Positions 1 through 9,344 of a stretch of 64,000 bases of DNA are shown piece by piece (the first letter of the stretch is position 1; each line of letters begins with the position of its first letter). Position numbers and translations under genes: made by a program. Under the pieces are notes generated by a model, which did not search any database, was not told where the DNA came from, and saw only the letters and a list, made by a program, of their open reading frames with translations. The DNA comes from Acidobacteriota bacterium. GTDB taxonomy: Bacteria > Acidobacteriota > Vicinamibacteria > Fen-336. The stretch spans positions 1-64,000 of the forward strand of contig QHVM01000081.1 in the NCBI GenBank assembly GCA_003223555.1. The letters run 5' to 3'.

Positions 1-2
1 CG

Positions 3-1079
3 GCGCCCTACTACCGGTCGACGTACGTCTTCGTCTACCGCAAGGACCGCGGGCTCGACGTCCGCTCCTTCGACGATCCCGCCCTGCGGCGGGTCCGCGT
101 CGGCGTCCAGGTGATCGGCGACGACTACACCAACACGCCGCCCGCCCATGCGCTGTCCCGAAGGGGCATCGTCGGCAACGTGGTCGGCTACACGGTGTAC
201 GGGGACTACGCCCAGCCCGATCCGCCCGCCCGCATCATCGACGCCGTGGCGAAGGGGGACATCGACGTGGCGATCGCGTGGGGTCCGCTGGCCGGGTACT
301 TCGCGCCGCGGCAGGCGGTCCCTCTCGCGGTCGTTCCCGTCTCACCGCCGTTCGACTCGCCGGACCTGCCCTTCGTCTTCGACATCTCGATGGCTGTGCG
401 GCGGGGCGACGACGGCTTGCGCCGGGAGCTGGACGGGGTCATCCAGCGGCGCCGGGGCGAGATCGACGCGCTGCTGCGCGAGTTCGGCGTGCCGCGGGCC
501 GGGGTGGCGGACGCGGCGCCGGTCCCGGCCGGCCCGGACGCCGAGAAACAGGTCCTGTCCGTCCTGGCCGAGATGCGCGCGCAGGGCCGGACGTACCTCA
601 GCGTCCCGCCCGAGGACGGCCGCGCGCTTCGGCTGCTCACGGAGGCGGTCGGCGCCAAGACGGTCGTCGAGATCGGAACCTCGACCGGGTACTCCGGCCT
701 GTGGTTCTGCCTGGCCCTGCAAAGGACCGGCGGGAGGCTCATCACCTTCGAGATCGACCCCGGCCGCGCAGCGGCGGCCCGCAAGAACTTCCAGCAGGCG
801 GGCGTGGCCGGGCTGGCGACGGTCGTCGAAGGCGATGCCCACGAGAAGGTCGCCGCCCTCAGGGGACCCGTCGACGTCGTGTTCATCGACGCCGACAAGG
901 AGGGCTACGTCGACTACCTGAGGAAGCTGCTCCCCCTCGTCCGCCCCGGGGGACTGATCCTGGCCCACAACGTCGGGATGGTGGCGGAGTACGTGAAAGA
1001 GGTCACGGCCAACCCCGACCTCGAGACGATCATCTATCGCGAGGGCGCCGGCCTCGCCGTCACCTTGAAGAAGCGGTGA
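3..1079 (+). CDS. 5'-truncated protein: periplasmic substrate-binding-like domain (quinoprotein-dehydrogenase-associated type) fused to a class I O-methyltransferase (family 3 / CCoAOMT-like)
   Basis: Open reading frame continues upstream of the ATG at 111 to the window edge. N-part DVAIAWGPLAGYF resembles MoxJ-like SBPs. C-part VVEIGTSTGYSGLW...VDVVFIDADKEGYVDYL...LRPGG is typical of O-methyltransferase family 3. Confidence 0.7.
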   Translation, partial: APYYRSTYVFVYRKDRGLDVRSFDDPALRRVRVGVQVIGDDYTNTPPAHALSRRGIVGNVVGYTVYGDYAQPDPPARIIDAVAKGDIDVAIAWGPLAGYFAPRQAVPLAVVPVSPPFDSPDLPFVFDISMAVRRGDDGLRRELDGVIQRRRGEIDALLREFGVPRAGVADAAPVPAGPDAEKQVLSVLAEMRAQGRTYLSVPPEDGRALRLLTEAVGAKTVVEIGTSTGYSGLWFCLALQRTGGRLITFEIDPGRAAAARKNFQQAGVAGLATVVEGDAHEKVAALRGPVDVVFIDADKEGYVDYLRKLLPLVRPGGLILAHNVGMVAEYVKEVTANPDLETIIYREGAGLAVTLKKR

Positions 1080-1948
1080 GGCTGCTGGCCTCGCCCGGTT
1101 TCGCCGCCGCAGGCGCGGTCCTCCTCGGGGCCGCGCTCCACCCCGCGCTGCGGTCTCTCTTGCGACCACCGCTCGTGGCGGTGGCTGCGACGGCGCTCCT
1201 GCTCGCCCTCGCTCTCCTCATACGTCCGGGTGGCCCGGGGGAGCGGCTCGTGGGGCTCGGCGCGGTCGCGATCGTGGCCGCGCTCGCATCGGACGGGCTG
1301 CGTGGCCACCGGGGCACGCTCACGCTGGAGGTCGGGCAGGGCACCCAGAGCTTCGAAGAGCAGGGACCGGAAGGGCGGGCGCTCGGCCGGCGCCCGCTGG
1401 GCTTCGGCGTCGTCCTGGCGCGGCTCGATCCGGGGGGCGCCGTCGTGCTGCGAGCCGGGGATGGAGCCACGATCGCCCCGGGCCGGCGGCGCGCGGCCTC
1501 GCACGGCGGCTTCCGGTTCGGCCTCGCGGCCGGCCCGGGCGGGCAGCCCAGCGTGCTTCGTATCGCGATCGCCGGACCTGGAGGGTCGCGCATGGTCGAG
1601 GTCGCCCCCGGCGAGCCCGCGACGGCCGACGGGCTCCACGTCGCGCTCGAGAGCTACTTCCCCGACTTCGCGCTCGACGCGGAGCGGCGCCCGTACTCGC
1701 GCTCTCCCGAGCCGCGCAACCCCGCCGCGCTCCTCCGCGTCACGCGCGGGAGCCAGAGCTGGCGCGTGTTCGTCATCCAGGCCATGCCCGGGATCCACCG
1801 GCCGGAAGGACTCGACCGTGTGCTCTCCCTGGCCGGGGTGGCGCCGCGCGGCGCGGCGAGCCTGCGGGTGAGCCACGAGCCGGCGGCCCCCGTCGCCCTC
1901 GCCGGGGCGCTGCTCGCCGCGGCGGGCGTGGCCTGCGCGCGCCGGTGA
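1076..1948 (+). CDS. membrane-anchored protein, ResB-like (cytochrome c biogenesis) weak resemblance
   Basis: GTG start overlaps the previous stop. N-terminal TM segments, then soluble region with FPDF...PRNPAALLRV...QAMPG, reminiscent of ResB. Confidence 0.5.
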   Translation: MRLLASPGFAAAGAVLLGAALHPALRSLLRPPLVAVAATALLLALALLIRPGGPGERLVGLGAVAIVAALASDGLRGHRGTLTLEVGQGTQSFEEQGPEGRALGRRPLGFGVVLARLDPGGAVVLRAGDGATIAPGRRRAASHGGFRFGLAAGPGGQPSVLRIAIAGPGGSRMVEVAPGEPATADGLHVALESYFPDFALDAERRPYSRSPEPRNPAALLRVTRGSQSWRVFVIQAMPGIHRPEGLDRVLSLAGVAPRGAASLRVSHEPAAPVALAGALLAAAGVACARR

Positions 1949-3003
1949 GCCCTTTCGCGGTCGCGGCCGCCTTCGCCCTGCTGGTCGCCGCCGTCCTGGC
2001 CGAGGTCGACCGGGACGCCCCGCGGCCGACGCGGACGCTCGTCAGCCGGTTGCTCTCGGCGGCCGCCGGCCTCTCGCTTCTTTTCGCCTTCGACCGGCCC
2101 GCGGCGCGGACGGCGGCCGTTCTCGCCCTGGCGGCCGCCCTCGTCGCGCCCCGCAGCCTCGTATGCCTGATCGCGGCCGCGGCGGCGGTGTTGGCCGCGC
2201 TGCGCCCTGCGCCGGCGACGGCGTCCGGAGGGGAGGTGACCCTCCTCGTCGCGGCCCTGGCGCTCGCGCTCGCGGCGGCGGCCTTTCAGGCGTCGGAGGC
2301 CGGCGCAGCGTCCCGTCCGAGCGCCGAAGGGGCCGCGGTCTTCGCCGGGGCCGCCTTGAGCCTGCTGCTCTCGACCCTCGACGGCGGCCGCATCCTCCGC
2401 TGGCGTTATGGCCTGGGCGGCGACGGCGCCCGCATCGAGCTTCCGGGAGCGTCGCTCGTCCTCGGCCTGGCGCTGCTCGCGTCGCTCGGGGGGACCCTGT
2501 CGATCGCCGCGCACCGACTCGCCTCGACCGGCCCCAGCGGCCGGATGTCGCTCCTCGGCCGGCGGCTGCTGATCCTCGGCGCCGGCCTGGCCGGGTTGGG
2601 GTGGGGGGTGGTCGCGGGACAGGGCCTGGGCCGCCGCCCGCAGGCGCTTGCTCGCGGAGCGGTGGACCTGGCGGCGCTGCTGCTGGCGGTCGGCCTTCTC
2701 GCGGGCAGCCTTCGCCGGCTGCTCGCGGCTTCCTCGCCGAGGACAGACAGCTCGTCCACCAGGGCCAGCCGGTGGAGCAGCGCCGCGCTGCTCGGCTGGG
2801 CGGCCGCCGCCACGCTGGTTGCCGCCGCGGCGGCCGGCGTCGAGAGCTGGTGGGCCGAAGGAAGCTACGCGACGGCCGGCGTCGCGGAAGCCTCCGCGGT
2901 CGCGCTGCTGGGCCTGGCCGCCGTGCAGCCCACGCGGCTGGCCCGGCCGCGCGCGGCGCTGTTCCTGCTGGGCCTGCTCGCCTTTCTCGCCCGCGCGGTC
3001 TAG
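1945..3003 (+). CDS. multi-TM hypothetical membrane protein (possible partner of upstream ResB-like protein)
   Basis: 352 aa, strongly hydrophobic, 4-nt overlap with upstream CDS. Confidence 0.5.
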   Translation: MSPFAVAAAFALLVAAVLAEVDRDAPRPTRTLVSRLLSAAAGLSLLFAFDRPAARTAAVLALAAALVAPRSLVCLIAAAAAVLAALRPAPATASGGEVTLLVAALALALAAAAFQASEAGAASRPSAEGAAVFAGAALSLLLSTLDGGRILRWRYGLGGDGARIELPGASLVLGLALLASLGGTLSIAAHRLASTGPSGRMSLLGRRLLILGAGLAGLGWGVVAGQGLGRRPQALARGAVDLAALLLAVGLLAGSLRRLLAASSPRTDSSSTRASRWSSAALLGWAAAATLVAAAAAGVESWWAEGSYATAGVAEASAVALLGLAAVQPTRLARPRAALFLLGLLAFLARAV

Positions 3004-3022
3004 CCGCGTCGAGCGGACTGGC

Positions 3023-3763
3023 CTAGCGGCCGATAGAGAGCCGGTCGGCCAGGGGGCGCGGAAGGCCGGCCTTGAGGATCTTCTCCTGGGTGGCTTCGAT
3101 CTGGTAGGGAATCCGGTGGATCGTCACCACCCGCGACGTGCTGTCGAAGAGGGCGAACGAGGCAAGCGGGTTGCCGTCCCGCGGCTGGCCCACCGAGCCG
3201 GGGTTGACGAGGTAGCGCACTCCTTCCCGGAGCTTGAAGCGGAACGACGGCGCGACGGTGAGGATGGTGGTGATCGCGTCGGGGGAGAGGGCGAAGATCA
3301 CCGGGAAGTGGGAGTGGCCGAAGAAGCAGATCGGGTACTCGGTGTGGCGGAAGACGTTGAGGGCCTCGATCTCCCCGAAGATGTAGGCGTCCTCGTCGAT
3401 GGGGGTGCCGTGACATATGGCGAAGCGGCCGTCCACCTCCACCGGCCCCTGGGGCAGGACGCGCAGCCAGCGGGAGTTGGTCTTGGTGAGCTTCCGCCGC
3501 GTCCACATGGCCGCCTCGAGGGCGATGCGGTTGAAGAGCTCTCCCTCCTCGAGGCCCGAGCAGACCTTGTCGTGGTTGCCGCGCACGGCGGCCAGGGGGC
3601 GCAGGCGGCGCAGCATGTCGACGGCCTGGTTGGGGTTGGCCCCATAGCCCACGACGTCGCCCAGGCAGACCGCCTTGTCCCACGGCTTGCGCCGGACGAA
3701 GGAGAGCACCGAACCCAGGGCCTCGCGGTTCGAGTGGATGTCGGACAGGATGAGGTACTTCAT
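3023..3763 (-). CDS. metallophosphoesterase, YfcE-type
   Basis: LSDIHSNREAL...CLGDVVGYGANP...VRGNHDK...GHSH...VNPGSVGQPRDG. Confidence 0.9.
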   Translation of the reverse strand: MKYLILSDIHSNREALGSVLSFVRRKPWDKAVCLGDVVGYGANPNQAVDMLRRLRPLAAVRGNHDKVCSGLEEGELFNRIALEAAMWTRRKLTKTNSRWLRVLPQGPVEVDGRFAICHGTPIDEDAYIFGEIEALNVFRHTEYPICFFGHSHFPVIFALSPDAITTILTVAPSFRFKLREGVRYLVNPGSVGQPRDGNPLASFALFDSTSRVVTIHRIPYQIEATQEKILKAGLPRPLADRLSIGR

Positions 3764-4302
3764 TCCTCCGCACGTCCTCCGGGGCCCTGGCCGGCACCGC
3801 CCCCGAAGAGGCAGCCCGCGATCTCCAGCGCCACCGCCGCGGGAGACCGGAGGGTGTCCACGGTCAGGTCGGCCAGACGGTAGGACGGCTCCCGTTCGGC
3901 GAGCAGTCGGCGGATTGTCTCACGGGAGGACGCCAACGGTCGACTGCCGTCGAGGACGATCCGGCCGAGGATCGTTTCCAGCCCGCACCTCAGCCACACG
4001 GTGGCGGCGCCTCGGCGCAGCGCCTCGCGCGTGGCCGGGGCCGCGAAGGCCCCACCGCCCGCGGCCACCACCAGGCGGTCGCGGGCCCCCAGCACGAGGG
4101 CGAGCCGCCTCTCCTGCTCCCGGAAGAAGGCCTCGCCGCGGCGCCGGAAGATCTCGCCGACGCGCAGGCCGGACTCTTCCTCGATCCTTGTGTCCATGTC
4201 CAGCATCGCCCAGCCGAGGCGACCGGCGAGGTGGGCTCCGACCGTGCTCTTGCCGCTGCCCATGAAGCCCACCAGCACGACGCGGCGGGGCGGCTCAGTC
4301 AT
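3760..4302 (-). CDS. aroK: shikimate kinase
   Basis: VVLVGFMGSGKSTVGAHLA, D-M-D-T-R motif, GGGAF motif; adjacent to aroA. Confidence 0.9.
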   Translation of the reverse strand: MTEPPRRVVLVGFMGSGKSTVGAHLAGRLGWAMLDMDTRIEEESGLRVGEIFRRRGEAFFREQERRLALVLGARDRLVVAAGGGAFAAPATREALRRGAATVWLRCGLETILGRIVLDGSRPLASSRETIRRLLAEREPSYRLADLTVDTLRSPAAVALEIAGCLFGGGAGQGPGGRAEE

Positions 4303-5584
4303 GACGCCCCCGGTCCCCCGCCACGCCGCGCTCGAGGAAGGCGTAGAACTCCGGGAAGGACACCGAGGCGCACTCCGCGTCCTCGACGTGCGTGTCGCCG
4401 CGGGCGGAGAGCGCGGCGACCGAGAGCGCCATCGCGATGCGGTGGTCGCCGTGGGCGCGGACCTCGGCGCCCCGCAGGGCGGGACCCCCCTCGATGGCCA
4501 GGCCGTCCGGCCGCTCCTCGACCCGAGCGCCCATGGCCCGCAGGCCCTCGGTCAGCGCCGCGATGCGGTCGCTCTCCTTCACCCGCAGCTCGGCCGCGCC
4601 GGACACGGCGAAGGTTCCCTCGGCGCGGGTGCCCGCGACGGCGAGGGCCGGGATCTCGTCGATCAGGGACGGGACGACGTCGGCCCCGACCTCCACTCCC
4701 CGCAGCCGCGACGTTCGGGCCTCGATCCAGCCCACCGGCTCCGGCTCCGTGCACCGCAAGGCCGTCTCGATGTGGCCGCCCATCTGCCGCAGCACGTCGA
4801 TGAACGCGGTGCGGGCCGGGTTGAGCAGCACGTTCTCGATGTGGATCCAGGACTCGGGAAGGACCAGGGCGGCCACGATGAGGAACGCCGCGCTGGAGAC
4901 GTCCCCCGGCACCTCCATCGTGAGGGGACTGAGCCGCGTCCCCCCGCGCACCGACACCGCCGGTCCCTCCTGCACGAGCGGCACGCCGAAAGCGGGCAGG
5001 AGCCGCTCGGTGTGATCGCGGCTGCGGCCCGGCTCGGTCACGGTGGTCACTCCCTCGGCCTGGAGGCCGGCCAGCAGGACCGCGGTCTTGACCTGGGCGC
5101 TGGCCACCGGCAGGCGCCAGGCGATGCCGCGCAGCGCGGCCCCCTCGATCATCACCGGCGGCGTCCCGTCGCGGGTCGCGACCGTGGCCCCCATGGCGCG
5201 CAGCGGCTCCGCCACGCGCTCCATCGGCCGCCGCCGCAGGGAGGCGTCGCCGGTGAGGACGGAGCGGAAGGGCCGGCCGGCCAGCACGCCGGCGAGCATG
5301 CGCAGCGTGGTTCCCGAGTTGCCCGCGTCGAGCGATCCGCTGGCCGCCCGGAGGCCGGCGGGCCCGCGCCCCTCCACGTCGACCGCCCGCCCCGACCCGC
5401 GGACCTCGACGCCGAGATCCTTCAGGCAGCGCAGAGTCGAGCTGCAGTCGGCGGCGGTCGAGAAGTTTCCGATGCGCGTCTCTCCCTCGGCCAGGGCCCC
5501 GAAGATCGCGAGCCGGTGGGAGAGTGACTTGTCACCCGGGAGCGTGAAGCGGCCGCGGAAGCGCGGGGCGGGCGAGAGACGCAC
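4295..5584 (-). CDS. aroA: 3-phosphoshikimate 1-carboxyvinyltransferase (EPSP synthase)
   Basis: LPGDKSLSHRLAIFGALAEG, LDAGNSGTTLRMLAG, KESDRIAAL; start trimmed to GTG at 5584. Confidence 0.92.
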   Translation of the reverse strand: MRLSPAPRFRGRFTLPGDKSLSHRLAIFGALAEGETRIGNFSTAADCSSTLRCLKDLGVEVRGSGRAVDVEGRGPAGLRAASGSLDAGNSGTTLRMLAGVLAGRPFRSVLTGDASLRRRPMERVAEPLRAMGATVATRDGTPPVMIEGAALRGIAWRLPVASAQVKTAVLLAGLQAEGVTTVTEPGRSRDHTERLLPAFGVPLVQEGPAVSVRGGTRLSPLTMEVPGDVSSAAFLIVAALVLPESWIHIENVLLNPARTAFIDVLRQMGGHIETALRCTEPEPVGWIEARTSRLRGVEVGADVVPSLIDEIPALAVAGTRAEGTFAVSGAAELRVKESDRIAALTEGLRAMGARVEERPDGLAIEGGPALRGAEVRAHGDHRIAMALSVAALSARGDTHVEDAECASVSFPEFYAFLERGVAGDRGRHD

Positions 5585-5683
5585 GGTCAGGAGCCTAGCA
5601 CGTCCGTCCCGCAAGTGTCTGACCGGCTGTGGCTTGATCGCCAGGGGAGCGCATGTTACGGTTTTCTCCGGCCCCCCAACGAC

Positions 5684-6112
5684 ATGAAGCGCTCTCCGAG
5701 CCGGACGGTCAAGCTCGACATCGCGAGCCGCTTCGACCTGCTGGAGACGGTGCAGACCGTGCTCGCGCACCTGAGCGGCCTGGCCGGCTTCGACGAGGAA
5801 GCCACGCACTACCTGAGCGTCGCGGTGCGGGAGTCGGTCGTCAACGCGATCAAGCACGGCAACCGCGGCGACGAGCGCAAGCGGGTGGCGGTCGCCTTCG
5901 TGCTCGAGTCCGGGACGCTCGAGGTGCGCGTCCGCGACGAGGGCAGCGGCTTCGACCCCAGCGTGGTCCCGAACCCGACCGACGACGAGAACCTGCTCAA
6001 GGCGGGCGGTCGTGGCATCTTCTTCATGCGCTCGTTCATGGACGAGGTGTCATACGCATTTCCCTCCGGCGGCGGGACGGAGGTGACGATGGTCAAGCGG
6101 CGGCCGGGCTAA
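5684..6112 (+). CDS. anti-sigma regulatory factor / RsbW-like HATPase
   Basis: VRESVVNAIKHGN, RDEGSGFDPS, GRGIFFMRSFMDEV (GHKL N and G boxes). Confidence 0.88.
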   Translation: MKRSPSRTVKLDIASRFDLLETVQTVLAHLSGLAGFDEEATHYLSVAVRESVVNAIKHGNRGDERKRVAVAFVLESGTLEVRVRDEGSGFDPSVVPNPTDDENLLKAGGRGIFFMRSFMDEVSYAFPSGGGTEVTMVKRRPG

Positions 6113-7713
6113 CGGCGCCGAACGCGCAGAAGGGCCGACGAGCGCGGCCCTTCCGCGACGAGAGCCGCCGAGAGCCCGGGGGCCGCCTCCAGCCGCCGTC
6201 GCTCGCCCGGACCGCACAGCACGAGCACCGGCCCGGCGGCCGCCGCGGCCGCAATCTCCTCCTCTCCGGCCACCTCGCGCACCTTGCCGTCGTTGTAGAA
6301 GTAGCCGGCCATCCAGGCCGTACGCCAGGCGCCCCAGGCCAGGACCTCGCGTCCGGCCGCGCGAGCGAAGAGGCTGCGGCCCGATTCGCGCCGGGCCAGG
6401 ATCGGCGGGGCCGCCAGCGTGAGCAGTACCAGCGTCCCCGCCGCGCCCACCCGGAGCAGCCCGAGCGCCCCGGCTGGATCGCGCTCCACGCGCAACCGGA
6501 AGCCCACTCCCACGAGCAGGCCCCACAGGGAGACGGGGACGAGGAGACGCCAGTCGGGCTCTCCGAGGCGCCGCAGCACCAGCGGCGCCCCCGCCAGGAC
6601 GCAGGCCAGCAGCAACGTCACCACGGCCGCCGCGCGCGGCCCGGCGCCGAAGGGGCTGCGCAGCTCGCGCCGGACCATCTCGTGCGCCGCGCGGCCGACG
6701 AGCAGGGCGAGGGGCGGGAGGCAGGGCAGGACGTAGCCGGGCAGCTTGGAGCCGGCGATCGAGAAGAGCACGAAGGGCACGGCCGCCCACAGCAGCACGA
6801 AAAGATCGGCGCGCGAGCGGCGCGGCCGCGCCTTCGCGAAGGCGGGCAGCAGCAGACCGGACCATGGAAAGAGGCCCAGGAGGAGCACCGGGACGTAATA
6901 GAGGATCGGACCGCCATGGCGGTGGATCGTCGACGTGAAGCGCTGCAGGTTGTGGTTGAGGAGGAACACGTCGACGAAGGCCCGGCCCTGATCGTGCCAG
7001 ATGAGCGCATGCCACGGCCCGGCCCCGAGGAGGAAGAGCCCGATGCCGGCCGGGGACAGGACGGTGCGCGCCTGCCGCCACTCCCGTGTTGCCGCGATGT
7101 AGCCGGCCACGATCAGGCCCGGGAGGATGAAGCCGAGCGGGCCCTTGGCGAGGGTGGCCAGGGCCATGAAGAGCCAGGCCGCGGGCACGGCGAGCCGGCC
7201 GGCGATCCCGAGCAGGCGCAGCGCGATGAGGCCCACGGCGGCGGTGACCGTGGCGGCCAGCAGCATGTCCATCGCCGCCGCCCGCCCGTAGATGAAGGCG
7301 AGCGGGGCGGTGGCAGCCACGAAGCCGGCATGAAGGCCCGCGCCGCCGCCGTGGAGCCGAGCGCCGCAGAGGGCCGTGGCGCCCACGAGCAGCAGCGCCG
7401 CCGCCACCGACGGCAGCCGGGCCGCGGTCTCCGTCTCGCCCAGCAAGGAGAACGCCGCTCCCGCGAGCCAGTAATAGAGCGGGGGCTTCTCGAGCCACGG
7501 CCGGCCCTGCAGCGTGGGGGTCACGCGCGCGCCGCTCCGGTGCATCTCGACGGCCACCCGCGCGTAGCGAGGCTCGTCGGGGCCGATCAGGGGGACGCGG
7601 CCGAGGCGGAAGAGCAACAGGGCCGCGGTGAGGGCCAGCAGCAGCGCCGTGGCCGCCGGCCGCAGCGTTCCCGGCGCAGGGTATCCCGCCTCGGGGGGCT
7701 CGTTTGGCGGCAC
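6109..7713 (-). CDS. ArnT-like glycosyltransferase family 39 membrane protein
   Basis: IGPDEPRYARVAVEM...GRPWLEKPPLYYWLAG, multi-TM. Confidence 0.88.
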   Translation of the reverse strand: MPPNEPPEAGYPAPGTLRPAATALLLALTAALLLFRLGRVPLIGPDEPRYARVAVEMHRSGARVTPTLQGRPWLEKPPLYYWLAGAAFSLLGETETAARLPSVAAALLLVGATALCGARLHGGGAGLHAGFVAATAPLAFIYGRAAAMDMLLAATVTAAVGLIALRLLGIAGRLAVPAAWLFMALATLAKGPLGFILPGLIVAGYIAATREWRQARTVLSPAGIGLFLLGAGPWHALIWHDQGRAFVDVFLLNHNLQRFTSTIHRHGGPILYYVPVLLLGLFPWSGLLLPAFAKARPRRSRADLFVLLWAAVPFVLFSIAGSKLPGYVLPCLPPLALLVGRAAHEMVRRELRSPFGAGPRAAAVVTLLLACVLAGAPLVLRRLGEPDWRLLVPVSLWGLLVGVGFRLRVERDPAGALGLLRVGAAGTLVLLTLAAPPILARRESGRSLFARAAGREVLAWGAWRTAWMAGYFYNDGKVREVAGEEEIAAAAAAGPVLVLCGPGERRRLEAAPGLSAALVAEGPRSSALLRVRRR

Positions 7714-7755
7714 CGGGGCGGCATCCTACAATCCGACGTCCGACATGAGCAAGGC

Positions 7756-8574
7756 TTGAGCGCGCGCCATCTGGCCGTGGCGGCCGAGGCGGTCCTTAAG
7801 GCGGGGGCCATCCAGAAGGGGCGCTACGGCCAGCAGTTCGAGGTCTCCCACAAGGGCGAGATCGACCTCGTGACCGAGGTCGACCGCGCCTGCGAGGACG
7901 CGATCCTGGAGACCCTGCGCACGCGCTTCCCGGGCCACGACATCGTCACCGAGGAGCGGGTGATCGACCAGGTGGGCTCGCGCTACGTCTGGTTCTCGGA
8001 CCCGCTCGACGGCACGACCAACTTCGCTCACGGCTACCCCTTCTTCTGCGCGTCGGTGGCGCTGACCGTCGACGGGGTCGTCACCGCGGGGGCGGTCTAC
8101 GACCCGCTGAAGGACGAGCTGTTCACCGCGGAGAAGGGTGGGGGATCGTACCTGAACGGCCGGCCGCTGCGGGTCTCGACCGCCTCCGACCTCTTGCAGA
8201 GCATGCTGGTCACCGGCTTCCCCTACGACCTGCGGGAAGACCTCCACGGAAAGCTGCGTCTGTTCAACCGGTTCATGGGCGAGGCGCAGGCCATCCGGCG
8301 CGACGGCGCCGCCGCGCTCGACCTTTCCTACCTGGCCGCGGGAAGGGTGGACGGCTTCTGGGAAGAGCACCTCCATCCCTGGGACATGATGGCCGGGATC
8401 CTGATCGTCACCGAGGCGGGAGGCACGGTCTCGCGCTTCGACGGTTCGCCGCTGAGCCTGGCCGCCGGCAACATCGTGGCGACGAACGGCGCCTTGCACC
8501 GGCCGATGCTGGAGGTGGTGCGCCAGGATGCCGCCGAGCGCGGCGCGGCCAGCGCGGCGGGCAAGGCCCGCTGA
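7756..8574 (+). CDS. inositol monophosphatase family protein
   Basis: DPLDGTTNFAHGYPFFCASVAL and WDMMAGILIVTEAGG; TTG start. Confidence 0.9.
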   Translation: MSARHLAVAAEAVLKAGAIQKGRYGQQFEVSHKGEIDLVTEVDRACEDAILETLRTRFPGHDIVTEERVIDQVGSRYVWFSDPLDGTTNFAHGYPFFCASVALTVDGVVTAGAVYDPLKDELFTAEKGGGSYLNGRPLRVSTASDLLQSMLVTGFPYDLREDLHGKLRLFNRFMGEAQAIRRDGAAALDLSYLAAGRVDGFWEEHLHPWDMMAGILIVTEAGGTVSRFDGSPLSLAAGNIVATNGALHRPMLEVVRQDAAERGAASAAGKAR

Positions 8575-8605
8575 GAGAGGCCCCGCGCTCGCCAGGAGGG
8601 GATCC

Positions 8606-9133
8606 ATGCCCGAACCCGCGCTGCCGCTGCTGACCGAGTGGGAGAGCTTCTACGTGATCGTGGGGTCGTCGGCCGCGGCGCTGACCGGACTGCAGTTCGT
8701 GGTGGTCGCGCTCGGCGCGGAGGCGAAGGTCGGGGGCGAGGCGGAGATGAACGCCTTCGGCACGCCCACCGTGGTGCACTTCTGCGCCGTCCTGCTGCTG
8801 GCGGCCATCCTCTCGACGCCGGGCCAGACGCCCGCGAGCCTGAGCGTCTGCCTCGTCGTCTCCGGGCTGGCCGGCCTTGCGTATGCGTTCCAGGTCCTGC
8901 GGCTGGCCCGGCGGCAGAAGGGCTACACTCCCGTGCTGTCCGACTGGGTGTGGCACGTGGGCCTGCCCGTCGTCGCGTACGCGTGTCTGCTCGCCGCGGG
9001 CGCAGCCGCCGCGCGGCACGTCACCCCGGCGCTGTACGTCGTCGCGGCCACAGCGCTCCTGCTCCTGTACGTCGGCATCCACAACGCGTGGGACGCGGCG
9101 GTCTGGATCGCTCACAAGCGGAAGGAGTCCTGA
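8606..9133 (+). CDS. hypothetical 5-6 TM membrane protein
   Basis: Good RBS (AGGAGGGGATCC) before ATG; hydrophobic segments. Confidence 0.65.
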   Translation: MPEPALPLLTEWESFYVIVGSSAAALTGLQFVVVALGAEAKVGGEAEMNAFGTPTVVHFCAVLLLAAILSTPGQTPASLSVCLVVSGLAGLAYAFQVLRLARRQKGYTPVLSDWVWHVGLPVVAYACLLAAGAAAARHVTPALYVVAATALLLLYVGIHNAWDAAVWIAHKRKES

Positions 9134-9181
9134 GGTCCATCCGAACGCCGGGCCGCCGCCGGTCGTCGTTCGCGCCGGGGT

Positions 9182-9258
9182 TGGTGCTGGCGGGGGGATT
9201 CGAACCCCCACTGGGCCGGGTTTAGGCCGGCTGCCTCTGCCGGTTGGGCTACGCCAGC
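9182..9258 (-). tRNA. class I tRNA, apparent anticodon UAA (Leu-type by codon) with short variable loop and encoded CCA
   Basis: Reverse complement GCTGGCG TA GCCCAACCGGCAGAGGC A GCCGG CCTAAAC CCGGC CCAGT GGGGG TTCGAAT CCCCC CGCCAGC A CCA. 7-bp acceptor, 5-bp anticodon and 5-bp T stems, TTCGAAT T-loop, CCA end. Confidence 0.8.
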
Positions 9259-9291
9259 AGGGCCATTGTCACCCGGATTCGAGAAGAGAAA

Positions 9292-9323
9292 GGGCCCGGC
9301 TCCGTTCGCGCGGAGCCGGGCCC
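9292..9323 (-). terminator. intrinsic-terminator-like hairpin downstream of the glycine-zipper gene
   Basis: Perfect 13-bp stem GGGCCCGGCTCCG / CGGAGCCGGGCCC with 6-nt loop TTCGCG, followed on the minus strand by TTTCTCTTCTC. Confidence 0.65.
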
Positions 9324-9344
9324 ACAACGTGCCGTCGTGACGTC

